The notes beneath the pieces were generated by a model. The model saw nothing but the letters and a program-made list of their open reading frames with translations. It was not told where the DNA came from and ran no database searches. Of a stretch of 5,736 nucleotides of DNA, positions 1 through 4,899 are shown one piece after another. The position numbers and the translations under genes were made by a program. Location: contig JBBSOC010000093.1 in assembly GCA_038260095.1 (NCBI GenBank), forward strand, positions 1 through 5,736, written 5' to 3'. This stretch comes from QHCE01 sp038260095 (lineage in GTDB: Bacteria; Actinomycetota; Actinomycetes; Mycobacteriales; QHCE01). Within the stretch, counting starts at the first letter, position 1, and each line of letters starts with the position of its first letter.

Positions 1-105
1 GACTCACGCGAGGACCTGGTAGCAAAGATGATGAACTTCATCAACCACCACAGCGCCACCGCCACGCCGTTCAAGTGGGTCTACGACGCCAAGCACACCG
101 CCTGA
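1..105 (+). CDS. IS630-family transposase, C-terminal fragment (cut by window edge)
   Basis: Frame 1 is open from the first base to a TGA at 103-105, giving 34 residues. The segment FINHHSATATPFKW followed by VYDA resembles the C-terminal tail of actinobacterial IS630-type DDE transposases, which commonly end in a pattern like FI..hN..A.PF.W.Yd (recalled family knowledge, not a search). The catalytic DDE residues would lie upstream, outside the window, so whether the element is intact cannot be judged. It runs towards the convergent pabC-like gene with about 140 bp between. No start or ribosome binding site is visible. A short random open frame at the window edge is the alternative, but the PF-x-W-x-Y spacing argues for a transposase tail. 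Confidence 0.6.
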   Translation, partial: DSREDLVAKMMNFINHHSATATPFKWVYDAKHTA

Positions 106-121
106 CCCACATTCAAGACAC

Positions 122-133
122 TTCCGCGCGGAA
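122..133. repeat. 12-bp perfect palindrome downstream of the transposase stop
   Basis: TTCCGCGCGGAA reads identically on both strands and lies 17 bp after the transposase stop codon, where the right-hand terminal region of an IS630-type element would be expected. IS630 elements insert at TA; the nearest TA dinucleotides after it lie inside CTAG at 137-140 and 152-155. Without the left end of the element, the true terminal inverted repeat cannot be assigned. The rest of the spacer (134-241) holds nothing else I can support. Confidence 0.25.
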
Positions 134-241
134 CCACTAGCGGGCGAAACCCTAGGAACCTGGCAACCTGAACTCCGCCAGTGGCAGCCACGCGTGCAAT
201 GGGATCCCGGCACCTCTCGCGGTTGTTAGGCAACGTCTAAA

Positions 242-279
242 GGGTTTCAAACACACTGTGCGGCGTTGCGCTGAAACCC
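242..279 (-). terminator. possible weak terminator hairpin overlapping the pabC stop codon
   Basis: GGGTTTCA (242-249) and TGAAACCC (272-279) are perfect 8-bp inverted repeats separated by 22 nt. Read on the minus strand, the second arm contains the TGA stop of the pabC-like gene and is followed by a short TTTAG. The T-run is only three bases and the loop is long, so this is a weak candidate for an intrinsic terminator. It may simply be an RNA fold at the 3' end. Confidence 0.3.
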
Positions 280-1173
280 CAACAGTGCGGTAAGACGCGG
301 GGTTAGCGGGCTGCGGCGCGTCGGGCAGCCATCGATGGACGTCACCTCGATGATGCCGCGCACGCTCGAACACAACCACACGCCGTCGGCGGCCAGCAGT
401 TCCGGCAGCCTAATCAGCTGTCGAAATGGCTTCAGCCCCAGCTCGGGCGCGTGCTCGAACAGATACTCCGCCGTAATGCTGGGCAGAATTCCGGTATCGA
501 TAGGTACGGTGCACAACACGCCAGGGTTCGGCGTCCACACCACGGTGGAAGTCGCCCCCTCCAGCACGTAACCGTCGGCCGAAATGAGCAGCGCGTCGTC
601 GAAACCCGCAGCGGTGGCGTGCCGCAGCGCGGTCATATTCCCCGCGTAGGACAGGGTCTTGCATCCGCCCAGCAGCCATGGCGCCTGAGCGCGTTCGGCC
701 GCGGGGTAGCCGAAGCTGAGGCTGGCCACCGCGACACCGGTGCGACGCCTCCGGATCAGTGTGTCGGAGACACCGAATGCCAGCGCGTATGCGGTAGGCC
801 CGAGTTCGGGTGCGTACTCCGGCCCTCGTGCGCACACCAGCTTCACGCCAGCTTCGGCGTCGCTACGCTCCTGCCAGCCTTCAATTGCGGTCAGTACCAG
901 CTGTTCGAGTGCGTCTCGTGGTGGCAACGTTAACGACAGCGCTGCCGCCGAGTGGGCGAGGCGCTTCAGATGGGCTTCGAGCAACCATGCACTCTGGCCT
1001 CGCACATGCATGCTCTCGAAAGCTCCGTCGCCCCGCGTGGCGGCCGCCTCGTCGGCGCGCAGAATCGGCGTCTCCAGTGCAGCTAACCTGGGTCCGGTCA
1101 CTGGATCGAGCACGGCAAGCACAGGTTCGGGCGGCGCGGGGATCACAGATGTCGTGGATGGGTTGGAGCTCAC
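247..1173 (-). CDS. pabC: aminodeoxychorismate lyase / class IV aminotransferase
   Basis: Encodes 308 residues of the PLP-dependent fold-type IV (class IV aminotransferase) family. The motif GGCKTLSYAGNM (169-180) contains the likely Schiff-base lysine K172. RGDGAFES (47-54) is the usual N-terminal motif, E205 in LEGATSTV fits the conserved glutamate near the cofactor, and GILPSIT (228-234) matches the G-x-LPGIT loop. Length is normal, with a short extra tail after LLGF. Aminodeoxychorismate lyase converts 4-amino-4-deoxychorismate to 4-aminobenzoate and pyruvate for folate synthesis in the cytosol. A branched-chain or D-amino acid aminotransferase is the main alternative, as the family is hard to split by eye; location beside a folate-binding ygfZ gene favours PabC. 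The start is GTG at 1171-1173, preceded by TAGGAT, which could act as a -10 for a leaderless mRNA or, through AGGA, as a ribosome binding site. Confidence 0.85.
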   Translation of the reverse strand: MSSNPSTTSVIPAPPEPVLAVLDPVTGPRLAALETPILRADEAAATRGDGAFESMHVRGQSAWLLEAHLKRLAHSAAALSLTLPPRDALEQLVLTAIEGWQERSDAEAGVKLVCARGPEYAPELGPTAYALAFGVSDTLIRRRRTGVAVASLSFGYPAAERAQAPWLLGGCKTLSYAGNMTALRHATAAGFDDALLISADGYVLEGATSTVVWTPNPGVLCTVPIDTGILPSITAEYLFEHAPELGLKPFRQLIRLPELLAADGVWLCSSVRGIIEVTSIDGCPTRRSPLTPRLTALLGFQRNAAQCV

Positions 1174-1180
1174 CGTCTAC

Positions 1181-1186
1181 ATCCTA
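1181..1186 (-). promoter_or_regulatory. -10-like element of pabC (possibly leaderless)
   Basis: On the minus strand TAGGAT fits the actinobacterial TANNNT -10 pattern and ends 7 nt before the GTG start, so transcription could begin at or beside the start codon. At 17-bp spacing, GTGAGC (1204-1209, minus strand) is a poor -35 that shares TGA with TTGACA. The AGGA inside this hexamer could instead be a Shine-Dalgarno sequence. Confidence 0.45.
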
Positions 1187-1215
1187 CGACACGCACACAG
1201 GGCGCTCACGATCGT

Positions 1216-1221
1216 TATGCT
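1216..1221 (+). promoter_or_regulatory. -10-like element of ygfZ (probably leaderless)
   Basis: TATGCT fits TANNNT and ends 6 nt before the GTG start at 1228, placing the expected +1 on or next to that codon. The only Shine-Dalgarno-like string, GGAG at 1223-1226, lies one base from GTG and is too close to work. No convincing -35 is visible. Only 29 bp separate this box from the opposing pabC box at 1181-1186, so two RNA polymerases could not sit on both promoters at once. Confidence 0.5.
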
Positions 1222-1227
1222 CGGAGT

Positions 1228-2457
1228 GTGCCCCTAACTCCACTGCCTGCCAGCAGCCCTGCATCTGCCGCCGTTTTTGGTCAAGGCCGCGATGCTTCGG
1301 TGCCAGCACATTACGGCGACCCGTTTGGCGAACAACGAGCTTTGACTGAGCGGGTGGGTCTGGTTGACCGCAGCCATCGCGACATCCTCACCGTCGCCGG
1401 GGAAGATCGGCTGTCGTGGCTGCACACCCTCACTACGCAGCACGTGAGCGAGTTGGCTGACCACACTGGCATCGACGCGTTGATCCTCACCCCGCAAGGC
1501 CGCATCGCTCACCACATGCTGCTGTCGGAAATTGGAGGAACAACTTTTCTCGACACGGAACCGGGCGCTGGCGAGGACTTGCTGGAGTTCTTGCAGAAGA
1601 TGCGATTCCTGCTGCGAGTCGAGCCAGCTGACGCCTCCGAGGAGTGGGCAATGCTGTCGCTGCTTGGCCCCGATGCCGTCGGATTGCTGACCCGAACTGG
1701 TCTGGTCGCACAGGAATTTCAGCTAGCACAGGAACCTCAGCTAGCACAGGAACCTCAGCTAGCACAGGAATTTCAGCTAGCACAGCCGCCGAGCCCTGGT
1801 ACGGCGTGGCCGCTGGTAAACTTTCCTGGTGGCGGATGGCTTCGCGTGGTGCCGTGGCCGACTCAGTACAGCTGCGATCTGTTGATCCCGCGCGATCAAC
1901 TGGCGGCGGTGCGCGATCAGCTCTGGACCGCCGGCGCGGCCCGCTGTGGACATGAGGCGTACGAGGCGCTACGAGTTGCCGCCGGCCGGCCGCGCTTAGG
2001 GTGTGAGACTGATGACCGCACCATGCCGCATGAGCTGGCCTGGGTTGCCAGCGCGGTGCGACTGAACAAAGGCTGCTATCCCGGCCAAGAGACCGTCGCC
2101 AAACTACACAATTTGGGTCAGCCGCCGCGCCGCCTGGTGCTATTGCACCTGGATGGTTCTAGCGATCAGTTGCCACCGCGAGGTGAGCCGGTGCGCTGGG
2201 ATGATCGCGAGGTGGGTGTCATTGGCACCTCTGTGCGCCACTACGAACTGGGTGGTGTGGCGTTGGCGTTAGTCAAGCGCAACGTTCCCGATGATGCTGA
2301 GCTGTCGGTGGCTTCCATGCGTGCCGCGATAGATGCAGAGCTATCCGCTAGAAATTCACTCGGCGGCCAGGCATCAGTGGATGAGGTCGAGGCGGGAGCT
2401 GGGAAGCGCCGCGTCGCGGAGTTCCTGACCGCACGTCGGCAAGCTCGGGCCGGTTAG
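1228..2457 (+). CDS. ygfZ: YgfZ/GcvT-type folate-binding protein with internal hexapeptide repeats
   Basis: Encodes 409 residues related to YgfZ and the GcvT T-protein. The signature KGCYPGQE (281-288, cysteine C283) is the diagnostic YgfZ motif. The N-terminal part (about 28-155) contains the folate-binding domain segments, for example LVDRSHRDILTVAGEDRLSWL, and the C-terminal barrel covers about 300-355. In E. coli YgfZ binds tetrahydrofolate and maintains certain Fe-S enzymes; the same role is inferred here. The protein is longer than typical YgfZ (about 325-370 residues) because of a proline-rich N-terminus, a charged C-terminal tail (about 355-409) and a unique insert at 161-186, four copies of AQE(F/P)QL plus AQ. 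The insert falls between the LLGPDAVGLL region and GTAWPL, presumably in a surface loop. GTG at 1228 is chosen because of the -10-like box 6 nt upstream; GTG at 1300 is an in-frame alternative with no better signal. It is divergent from the pabC-like gene. Confidence 0.85.
   Translation: MPLTPLPASSPASAAVFGQGRDASVPAHYGDPFGEQRALTERVGLVDRSHRDILTVAGEDRLSWLHTLTTQHVSELADHTGIDALILTPQGRIAHHMLLSEIGGTTFLDTEPGAGEDLLEFLQKMRFLLRVEPADASEEWAMLSLLGPDAVGLLTRTGLVAQEFQLAQEPQLAQEPQLAQEFQLAQPPSPGTAWPLVNFPGGGWLRVVPWPTQYSCDLLIPRDQLAAVRDQLWTAGAARCGHEAYEALRVAAGRPRLGCETDDRTMPHELAWVASAVRLNKGCYPGQETVAKLHNLGQPPRRLVLLHLDGSSDQLPPRGEPVRWDDREVGVIGTSVRHYELGGVALALVKRNVPDDAELSVASMRAAIDAELSARNSLGGQASVDEVEAGAGKRRVAEFLTARRQARAG
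1708..1785 (+). repeat. in-frame 18-bp tandem repeat (4 units plus 6 bp) inside ygfZ
   Basis: Units lie at 1708-1725, 1726-1743, 1744-1761 and 1762-1779, followed by a 6-bp partial copy at 1780-1785. Units 1 and 4 are identical (GCACAGGAATTTCAGCTA). Units 2 and 3 are identical to each other and differ from these only by CC for TT at unit positions 10-11, so phenylalanine becomes proline. The translation is AQEFQL, AQEPQL, AQEPQL, AQEFQL, AQ. The 18-bp period keeps the frame whatever the copy number. GCTAGC, itself a palindrome, recurs at each unit junction. Confidence 0.95.
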
Positions 2458-2473
2458 CCCGAGCCCATGCGTG

Positions 2474-2539
2474 CCGACGTTTTCCCTGAAACCCCCCAAA
2501 AACCCGGCGCCGTGGGGACGTTTTCAGGGAAAATGTCGG
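2474..2539. terminator. long inverted repeat between ygfZ and DUF2516 (terminator or operator)
   Basis: The arm 2474-2491 pairs with 2522-2539 as an 18-bp stem with a single G-T wobble (2479/2534). Its core is a perfect TTTTCCCTGAAA against TTTCAGGGAAAA. The 30-nt loop holds C-runs, a short GGCGCC-centred palindrome (2505-2512) and GGGG, so it can fold further. It lies 16 bp after the ygfZ stop, which suits a transcription terminator, but no T-run follows the right arm on the plus strand. The right arm also covers the expected -35 position of the DUF2516 promoter, so a protein-binding operator is equally possible. Confidence 0.55.
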
Positions 2540-2546
2540 GGAGGGC

Positions 2547-2552
2547 TAGAGT
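2547..2552 (+). promoter_or_regulatory. -10-like element of the DUF2516 gene (probably leaderless)
   Basis: TAGAGT fits TANNNT and ends exactly 6 nt before the ATG at 2559, placing the likely +1 on the start codon. The GGGGAGGG run at 2538-2545 is about 13 nt from the ATG, too far for an efficient ribosome binding site and upstream of the predicted +1. No -35 consensus is seen; that stretch lies in the right arm of the 2474-2539 inverted repeat. Confidence 0.5.
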
Positions 2553-2558
2553 CGACAC

Positions 2559-2870
2559 ATGTCTTTGAGTGATACCCCATATTGGGGGTTGTCGGTTGCC
2601 GGATTGTTAGATCTAGCAATCTTTCTAGGCTGCTTTGTAGTTGTGGTCTGGGCGCTCATTCATTGCGCCCGGCAGCGATCGGACGCGTTTACCGCTGTAG
2701 ACACTCTGTCTAAGCCCACATGGTTGCTGATCATCGCGGGCTCGGCACTATTGTCTCTGCTGTTTTTTCAATGGTCCAGGCTTTTCGGGCTGGTTGCGCT
2801 GACCGCGGGCCTGATCTACCTGCTTGATGTGCGCCCCGCGATCCGTGATGCCATCCGGGGCAACTGGTAG
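2559..2870 (+). CDS. DUF2516 family small membrane protein
   Basis: Encodes 103 residues with three hydrophobic segments at about 12-36, 54-71 and 75-90. The C-terminal block GLIYLLDVRPAIRDA (84-98) and the central KPTWLLIIA (52-60) match what I know of DUF2516, a small actinobacterial integral membrane family that typically ends its last helix in a YLVDVRPAL-like motif. The C-terminus RDAIRGNW is probably cytoplasmic. No enzymatic residues are evident and the function is unknown. ATG at 2559 is supported by the -10-like TAGAGT 6 nt upstream. It follows ygfZ on the same strand but is separated from it by the 2474-2539 inverted repeat, so it probably has its own transcript. The downstream amidohydrolase gene begins 50 bp after its stop and could be co-transcribed. 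Confidence 0.85.
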   Translation: MSLSDTPYWGLSVAGLLDLAIFLGCFVVVVWALIHCARQRSDAFTAVDTLSKPTWLLIIAGSALLSLLFFQWSRLFGLVALTAGLIYLLDVRPAIRDAIRGNW

Positions 2871-2886
2871 TCGACCAGCGTCATTA

Positions 2887-2901
2887 GGTTCGGACCGAAC
2901 C
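2887..2901. promoter_or_regulatory. perfect 15-bp palindrome, candidate operator of the amidohydrolase gene
   Basis: GGTTCGGACCGAACC consists of 7-bp perfect half-sites around a central A, located 8 bp before the start of the Shine-Dalgarno sequence of the M20 gene. TAGGTT at 2885-2890 overlaps its left half and fits TANNNT, which would put a start point near 2897. A repressor bound here could therefore block both promoter and leader. An RNA hairpin of 6 bp with a 3-nt loop is the alternative. The binding protein is not identifiable from this window. Confidence 0.5.
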
Positions 2902-2909
2902 GATCAGCT

Positions 2910-2918
2910 AGGAGGGGG
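2910..2918 (+). promoter_or_regulatory. strong ribosome binding site of the M20 amidohydrolase gene
   Basis: AGGAGGGGG contains a full AGGAGG complement to the 16S rRNA tail, with its core 5 nt from the ATG at 2921, and fixes that start. It contrasts with the probably leaderless neighbours. Confidence 0.8.
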
Positions 2919-2920
2919 TA

Positions 2921-4183
2921 ATGGCACTTGAAGCTCTGGGGATTTCCTGGGAACGCTTGTCCGCTGAGCTCGGTTCCCTCTCGAAGATCACCGATGATTC
3001 ACGACCTGGCTGGACACGAACCGCATTCAGCGACGTAGAGCGCGATAGCCGCCAGTGGCTCGCTTCAAGGATGCGCGACGCCGGCTTGGAGGTTCGTCAA
3101 GACTCCGCCGGCAACGTTATAGGCACGATCGCTGGTCGACATGCTGGTCCCGCCGTGGTGACTGGCTCCCATATCGATACCGTCGACAGCGGTGGCAGAT
3201 ACGACGGCATGGTGGGAGTACTCGGAGCTCTTGAAGCCGTAAAGGCGATGCGCGAAGCTGACATGACGCTCGATCACCCGTTGCGCGTCGTTGGTTTCTT
3301 TGGCGAAGAGGCCAACGAATTTGGCCTCGCGCACTTGGGCAGCCGGGCTCTTGGGGGAACCCTTCTTCCCCAACATCTGGAACTTCACAACAGCGAGGGT
3401 GTCACTCTTGCCGCCGCTCTGCAAGCACGCGCTGGTATCGACCCCCAAGCATGCATGAAGGCCAGGTGGGCACGGTCAGAGGCACACGCCTATGTGGAGC
3501 TGCACATAGAGCAGGGCCCGCTGTTGGAGGACCATAAACGATCAATTGGCCTCGTCACAGGAATTGCGGGAGCGCAGAGATTTACGGCCTCGTTTTCAGG
3601 GCGCCCTGACCACGCGGGCAACACGCCTCTTGACCGACGAAGCGATGCGTTGTGTGCGGCGGCGGAGCTGACAGTGTCGATCGAGCAGATAGCCCGTGAC
3701 CATCCCGATGGTGTTGCGACAGTCGGCGTCATCAAGGTTTCTCCTGGTGCGAGCAACGTGGTGCCAGGCCATGCAGAGCTGCTCGGGGACATGCGGAGCC
3801 TGTATTCCTCGTGGCTGGAAGACCGGCGGGGTGAGACTCTTCGCGCGGCGCAAGCCGCCGGTGAGAGTCGGGGTGTCCAAGTATCGATCGCCTGGCCATC
3901 GATCACCGATCCCACTCTTTTCACCGAACCCATGCAACGCGTCATCGGAGAGGCGATTACCGCCACCGGCCACGACCCGATGCCGATCACGAGTGGAGCC
4001 GGGCACGACGCGCAAGAGCTGGCCGCGATCTGCCCTGCTGGCATGATCTTCATTCCCTCCCACAACGGCAGAAGCCACTGCCCCGAAGAGCACACTGACG
4101 CATCCGACCTCGTGGTCGGAGTCCGGGCGTTGACAGAAGCACTCTTCGCCCTCGACAAAGTGGACAAGGCCGACCTCGCCTGA
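2921..4183 (+). CDS. M20-family Zn-dependent amidohydrolase (N-carbamoyl-L-amino acid hydrolase / allantoate amidohydrolase type)
   Basis: Encodes 420 residues, normal for the hydantoinase/carbamoylase group of M20 peptidases. Likely two-metal ligands are H84 (GSHIDTV), D95 (RYDGMVG), E130 (FGEE, with E129 as catalytic base), H195 (ELHIEQGP) and H386 (RSHCPEE). H231 in GRPDHAGNTP, N279 in GASNVVPG and R292 in GDMRS fit residues that bind the substrate carboxylate and bridge the dimer in allantoate amidohydrolase. The lid/dimerisation domain is inserted at about 215-330. No signal peptide is seen, so it should be cytoplasmic. It would hydrolyse a ureido or amide bond, releasing ammonia and CO2 from N-carbamoyl compounds. 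The exact substrate (allantoate, N-carbamoyl amino acid or 3-ureidopropionate) cannot be fixed by eye, and no hydantoinase, allantoinase or transporter gene is adjacent. A palindromic candidate operator lies just upstream. Confidence 0.88.
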   Translation: MALEALGISWERLSAELGSLSKITDDSRPGWTRTAFSDVERDSRQWLASRMRDAGLEVRQDSAGNVIGTIAGRHAGPAVVTGSHIDTVDSGGRYDGMVGVLGALEAVKAMREADMTLDHPLRVVGFFGEEANEFGLAHLGSRALGGTLLPQHLELHNSEGVTLAAALQARAGIDPQACMKARWARSEAHAYVELHIEQGPLLEDHKRSIGLVTGIAGAQRFTASFSGRPDHAGNTPLDRRSDALCAAAELTVSIEQIARDHPDGVATVGVIKVSPGASNVVPGHAELLGDMRSLYSSWLEDRRGETLRAAQAAGESRGVQVSIAWPSITDPTLFTEPMQRVIGEAITATGHDPMPITSGAGHDAQELAAICPAGMIFIPSHNGRSHCPEEHTDASDLVVGVRALTEALFALDKVDKADLA

Positions 4184-4258
4184 ATGCACTGACAACCCAG
4201 TAACGAGAGCTTCACGCGTACCAGCTGTCGGGTGGAGTGAGTATAAAAAGCTCGGACA

Positions 4259-4314
4259 ATATGTACTTACTCATATATGTACTGCTACTTGCATGTACAC
4301 CGGTGTGCACTTAC
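4259..4314. promoter_or_regulatory. toxin-antitoxin promoter/operator region with periodic ATGTAC boxes
   Basis: In this AT-rich stretch ATGTAC occurs at 4261, 4277 and 4293, exactly 16 bp apart. The first two copies extend to ATATGTACT (4259-4267 and 4275-4283). TGTACTTAC (4262-4270) recurs as TGCACTTAC (4306-4314). The third box is the left half of a 16-bp near-palindrome, TGTACACC/GGTGTGCA (4294-4309), with one mismatched pair (4296/4307). CATATATG (4272-4279) is a further palindrome. Phd/YefM-type antitoxins usually bind palindromes in their own promoter, so this is the expected autoregulatory site. Confidence 0.5.
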
Positions 4315-4317
4315 CCT

Positions 4318-4323
4318 TAAACT
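4318..4323 (+). promoter_or_regulatory. -10-like element of the antitoxin-toxin operon
   Basis: TAAACT fits TANNNT and predicts a start near 4330, just ahead of the ribosome binding site. The overlapping TAGTAT at 4323-4328 also fits, but a start near 4335 would remove most of the Shine-Dalgarno sequence. TATAAA at 4242-4247 is a further candidate for a longer leader. No clear -35 is seen. Confidence 0.35.
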
Positions 4324-4330
4324 AGTATGA

Positions 4331-4336
4331 GGGAGG
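4331..4336 (+). promoter_or_regulatory. ribosome binding site of the antitoxin gene
   Basis: GGGAGG, preceded by GA, lies 4 nt upstream of the ATG at 4341 and supports that start. The spacing is slightly short but the match is good. Confidence 0.7.
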
Positions 4337-4340
4337 CGTA

Positions 4341-4598
4341 ATGAGCACCGTAGGTGTACGAGAGCTAGCAACACGCGCTTCTATGATTGTGGCTGAGGTA
4401 GAGACCAGTGGGAAACCAGCGCTGGTGACTCGGCGCGGCCGTCCTGTAGCGGTGCTTGTAGCACTAAATGAGGATGACTTCTACAATGTGGTGCTTGCGA
4501 AGGCTCCTGAATACGTGAGAGATCGCCAGGACGCTGATACGGCAATCGCCCGAGGGAACCTTGGTCGGCCGCTTGATGAAGTCATAGCTGACCTTTAG
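4341..4598 (+). CDS. type II toxin-antitoxin system antitoxin, Phd/YefM family
   Basis: Encodes 85 residues. The N-terminal half (about 3-42) has the Phd/YefM layout: a VGVRELATRAS start, a helix IVAEVETSGKPA and the strand motif LVTRRGRPVAVLV (28-40), a hallmark of the family. This part dimerises and binds the operator. The C-terminal tail (about 45-85) is charged and probably disordered until it wraps the toxin. The protein is expected to neutralise the toxin encoded 11 bp downstream and to repress its own promoter with toxin as co-repressor (family knowledge). The ATG has a good ribosome binding site, and the 4259-4314 repeats upstream are a plausible binding site. The locally AT-rich promoter and compact two-gene layout suggest a mobile, self-contained cassette. 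Confidence 0.88.
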   Translation: MSTVGVRELATRASMIVAEVETSGKPALVTRRGRPVAVLVALNEDDFYNVVLAKAPEYVRDRQDADTAIARGNLGRPLDEVIADL

Positions 4599-4609
4599 GC
4601 GACAAGTTC

Positions 4610-4891
4610 GTGATTAACCTTCTAGCAAAGGCCGAGCGTGACCTGCGGCAAATAGGCCCCGGTCCGCAGCGTGGCCGTATTCTCGCGGGTTTGCGCGATC
4701 TCGATACTGGGTCCGGCAACTTGGACATCAAGGCATTGGTGGGATCAGCCCCGTGGCTTCGCCTACGCGTAGGCGACTACCGCGTGCTGTACCGCGATAC
4801 CGACAGCACAGCAGGCGTGGTCCATGTGATTACTCGCATCGTTCACCGCCGGGAGCTAGATCGAGCCGTCACAACACTGCCTGAAGATTGA
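4610..4891 (+). CDS. type II toxin-antitoxin system toxin, RelE/ParE superfamily
   Basis: Encodes 93 residues, normal for the superfamily. The N-terminal AKAERDLRQIG (6-16) matches the usual A-x-RDLR-K-L helix. WLRLRVGDYRVLYR (49-62) is the characteristic central strand pair, and VVHVITRIVHRRELDR (70-85) is the final strand and HRRE motif. RelE members cleave mRNA at the ribosome, whereas ParE members inhibit gyrase; the GDYRVLYR and HRRE pattern resembles RelE. The tyrosine that often follows HRRE (HRRExY) is an aspartate here (D84), so catalytic strength is uncertain. R51, R53, R58, R76 and R80/R81 remain as candidate RNA-contacting residues. The start is GTG at 4610: an in-frame TGA lies at 4589-4591 and no other start codon follows it. 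No strong ribosome binding site is visible, which fits translational coupling to the antitoxin gene 11 bp upstream. Confidence 0.87.
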   Translation: MINLLAKAERDLRQIGPGPQRGRILAGLRDLDTGSGNLDIKALVGSAPWLRLRVGDYRVLYRDTDSTAGVVHVITRIVHRRELDRAVTTLPED

Positions 4892-4899
4892 AAGGTAGC

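Noticed and set aside
181..191. GTGGCAGCCAC palindrome in the spacer after the transposase
   Set aside because: Realistic hairpin stem is only 4 bp with a 3-nt loop and there is no T-run; too short to call a terminator or operator.
451..1349. Plus-strand open frames of about 160-180 codons over the pabC gene and the ygfZ start
   Set aside because: Antisense to, or out of frame with, genes with clear family motifs; Arg/Ser/Ala-rich translations without domain features.
1487..1783. Minus-strand open frame translating the repeat as AEVPVL/AEIPVL units
   Set aside because: The repeat is a multiple of three, so it is open on other frames by default; the plus-strand reading continues a recognised YgfZ protein on both sides.
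3490..4215. Long minus-strand open frame of 241 codons opposite the amidohydrolase gene
   Set aside because: It lies antisense to a gene with intact family motifs, shows no recognisable domain and has low-complexity composition typical of a GC-rich shadow frame.
4327..4341. Four-codon mini-ORF (ATG AGG GAG GCG TAA) whose stop overlaps the antitoxin ATG as TAATG
   Set aside because: Its body is the Shine-Dalgarno sequence itself, and the best -10 (4318-4323) would start transcription near 4330, after its ATG. Probably coincidence.
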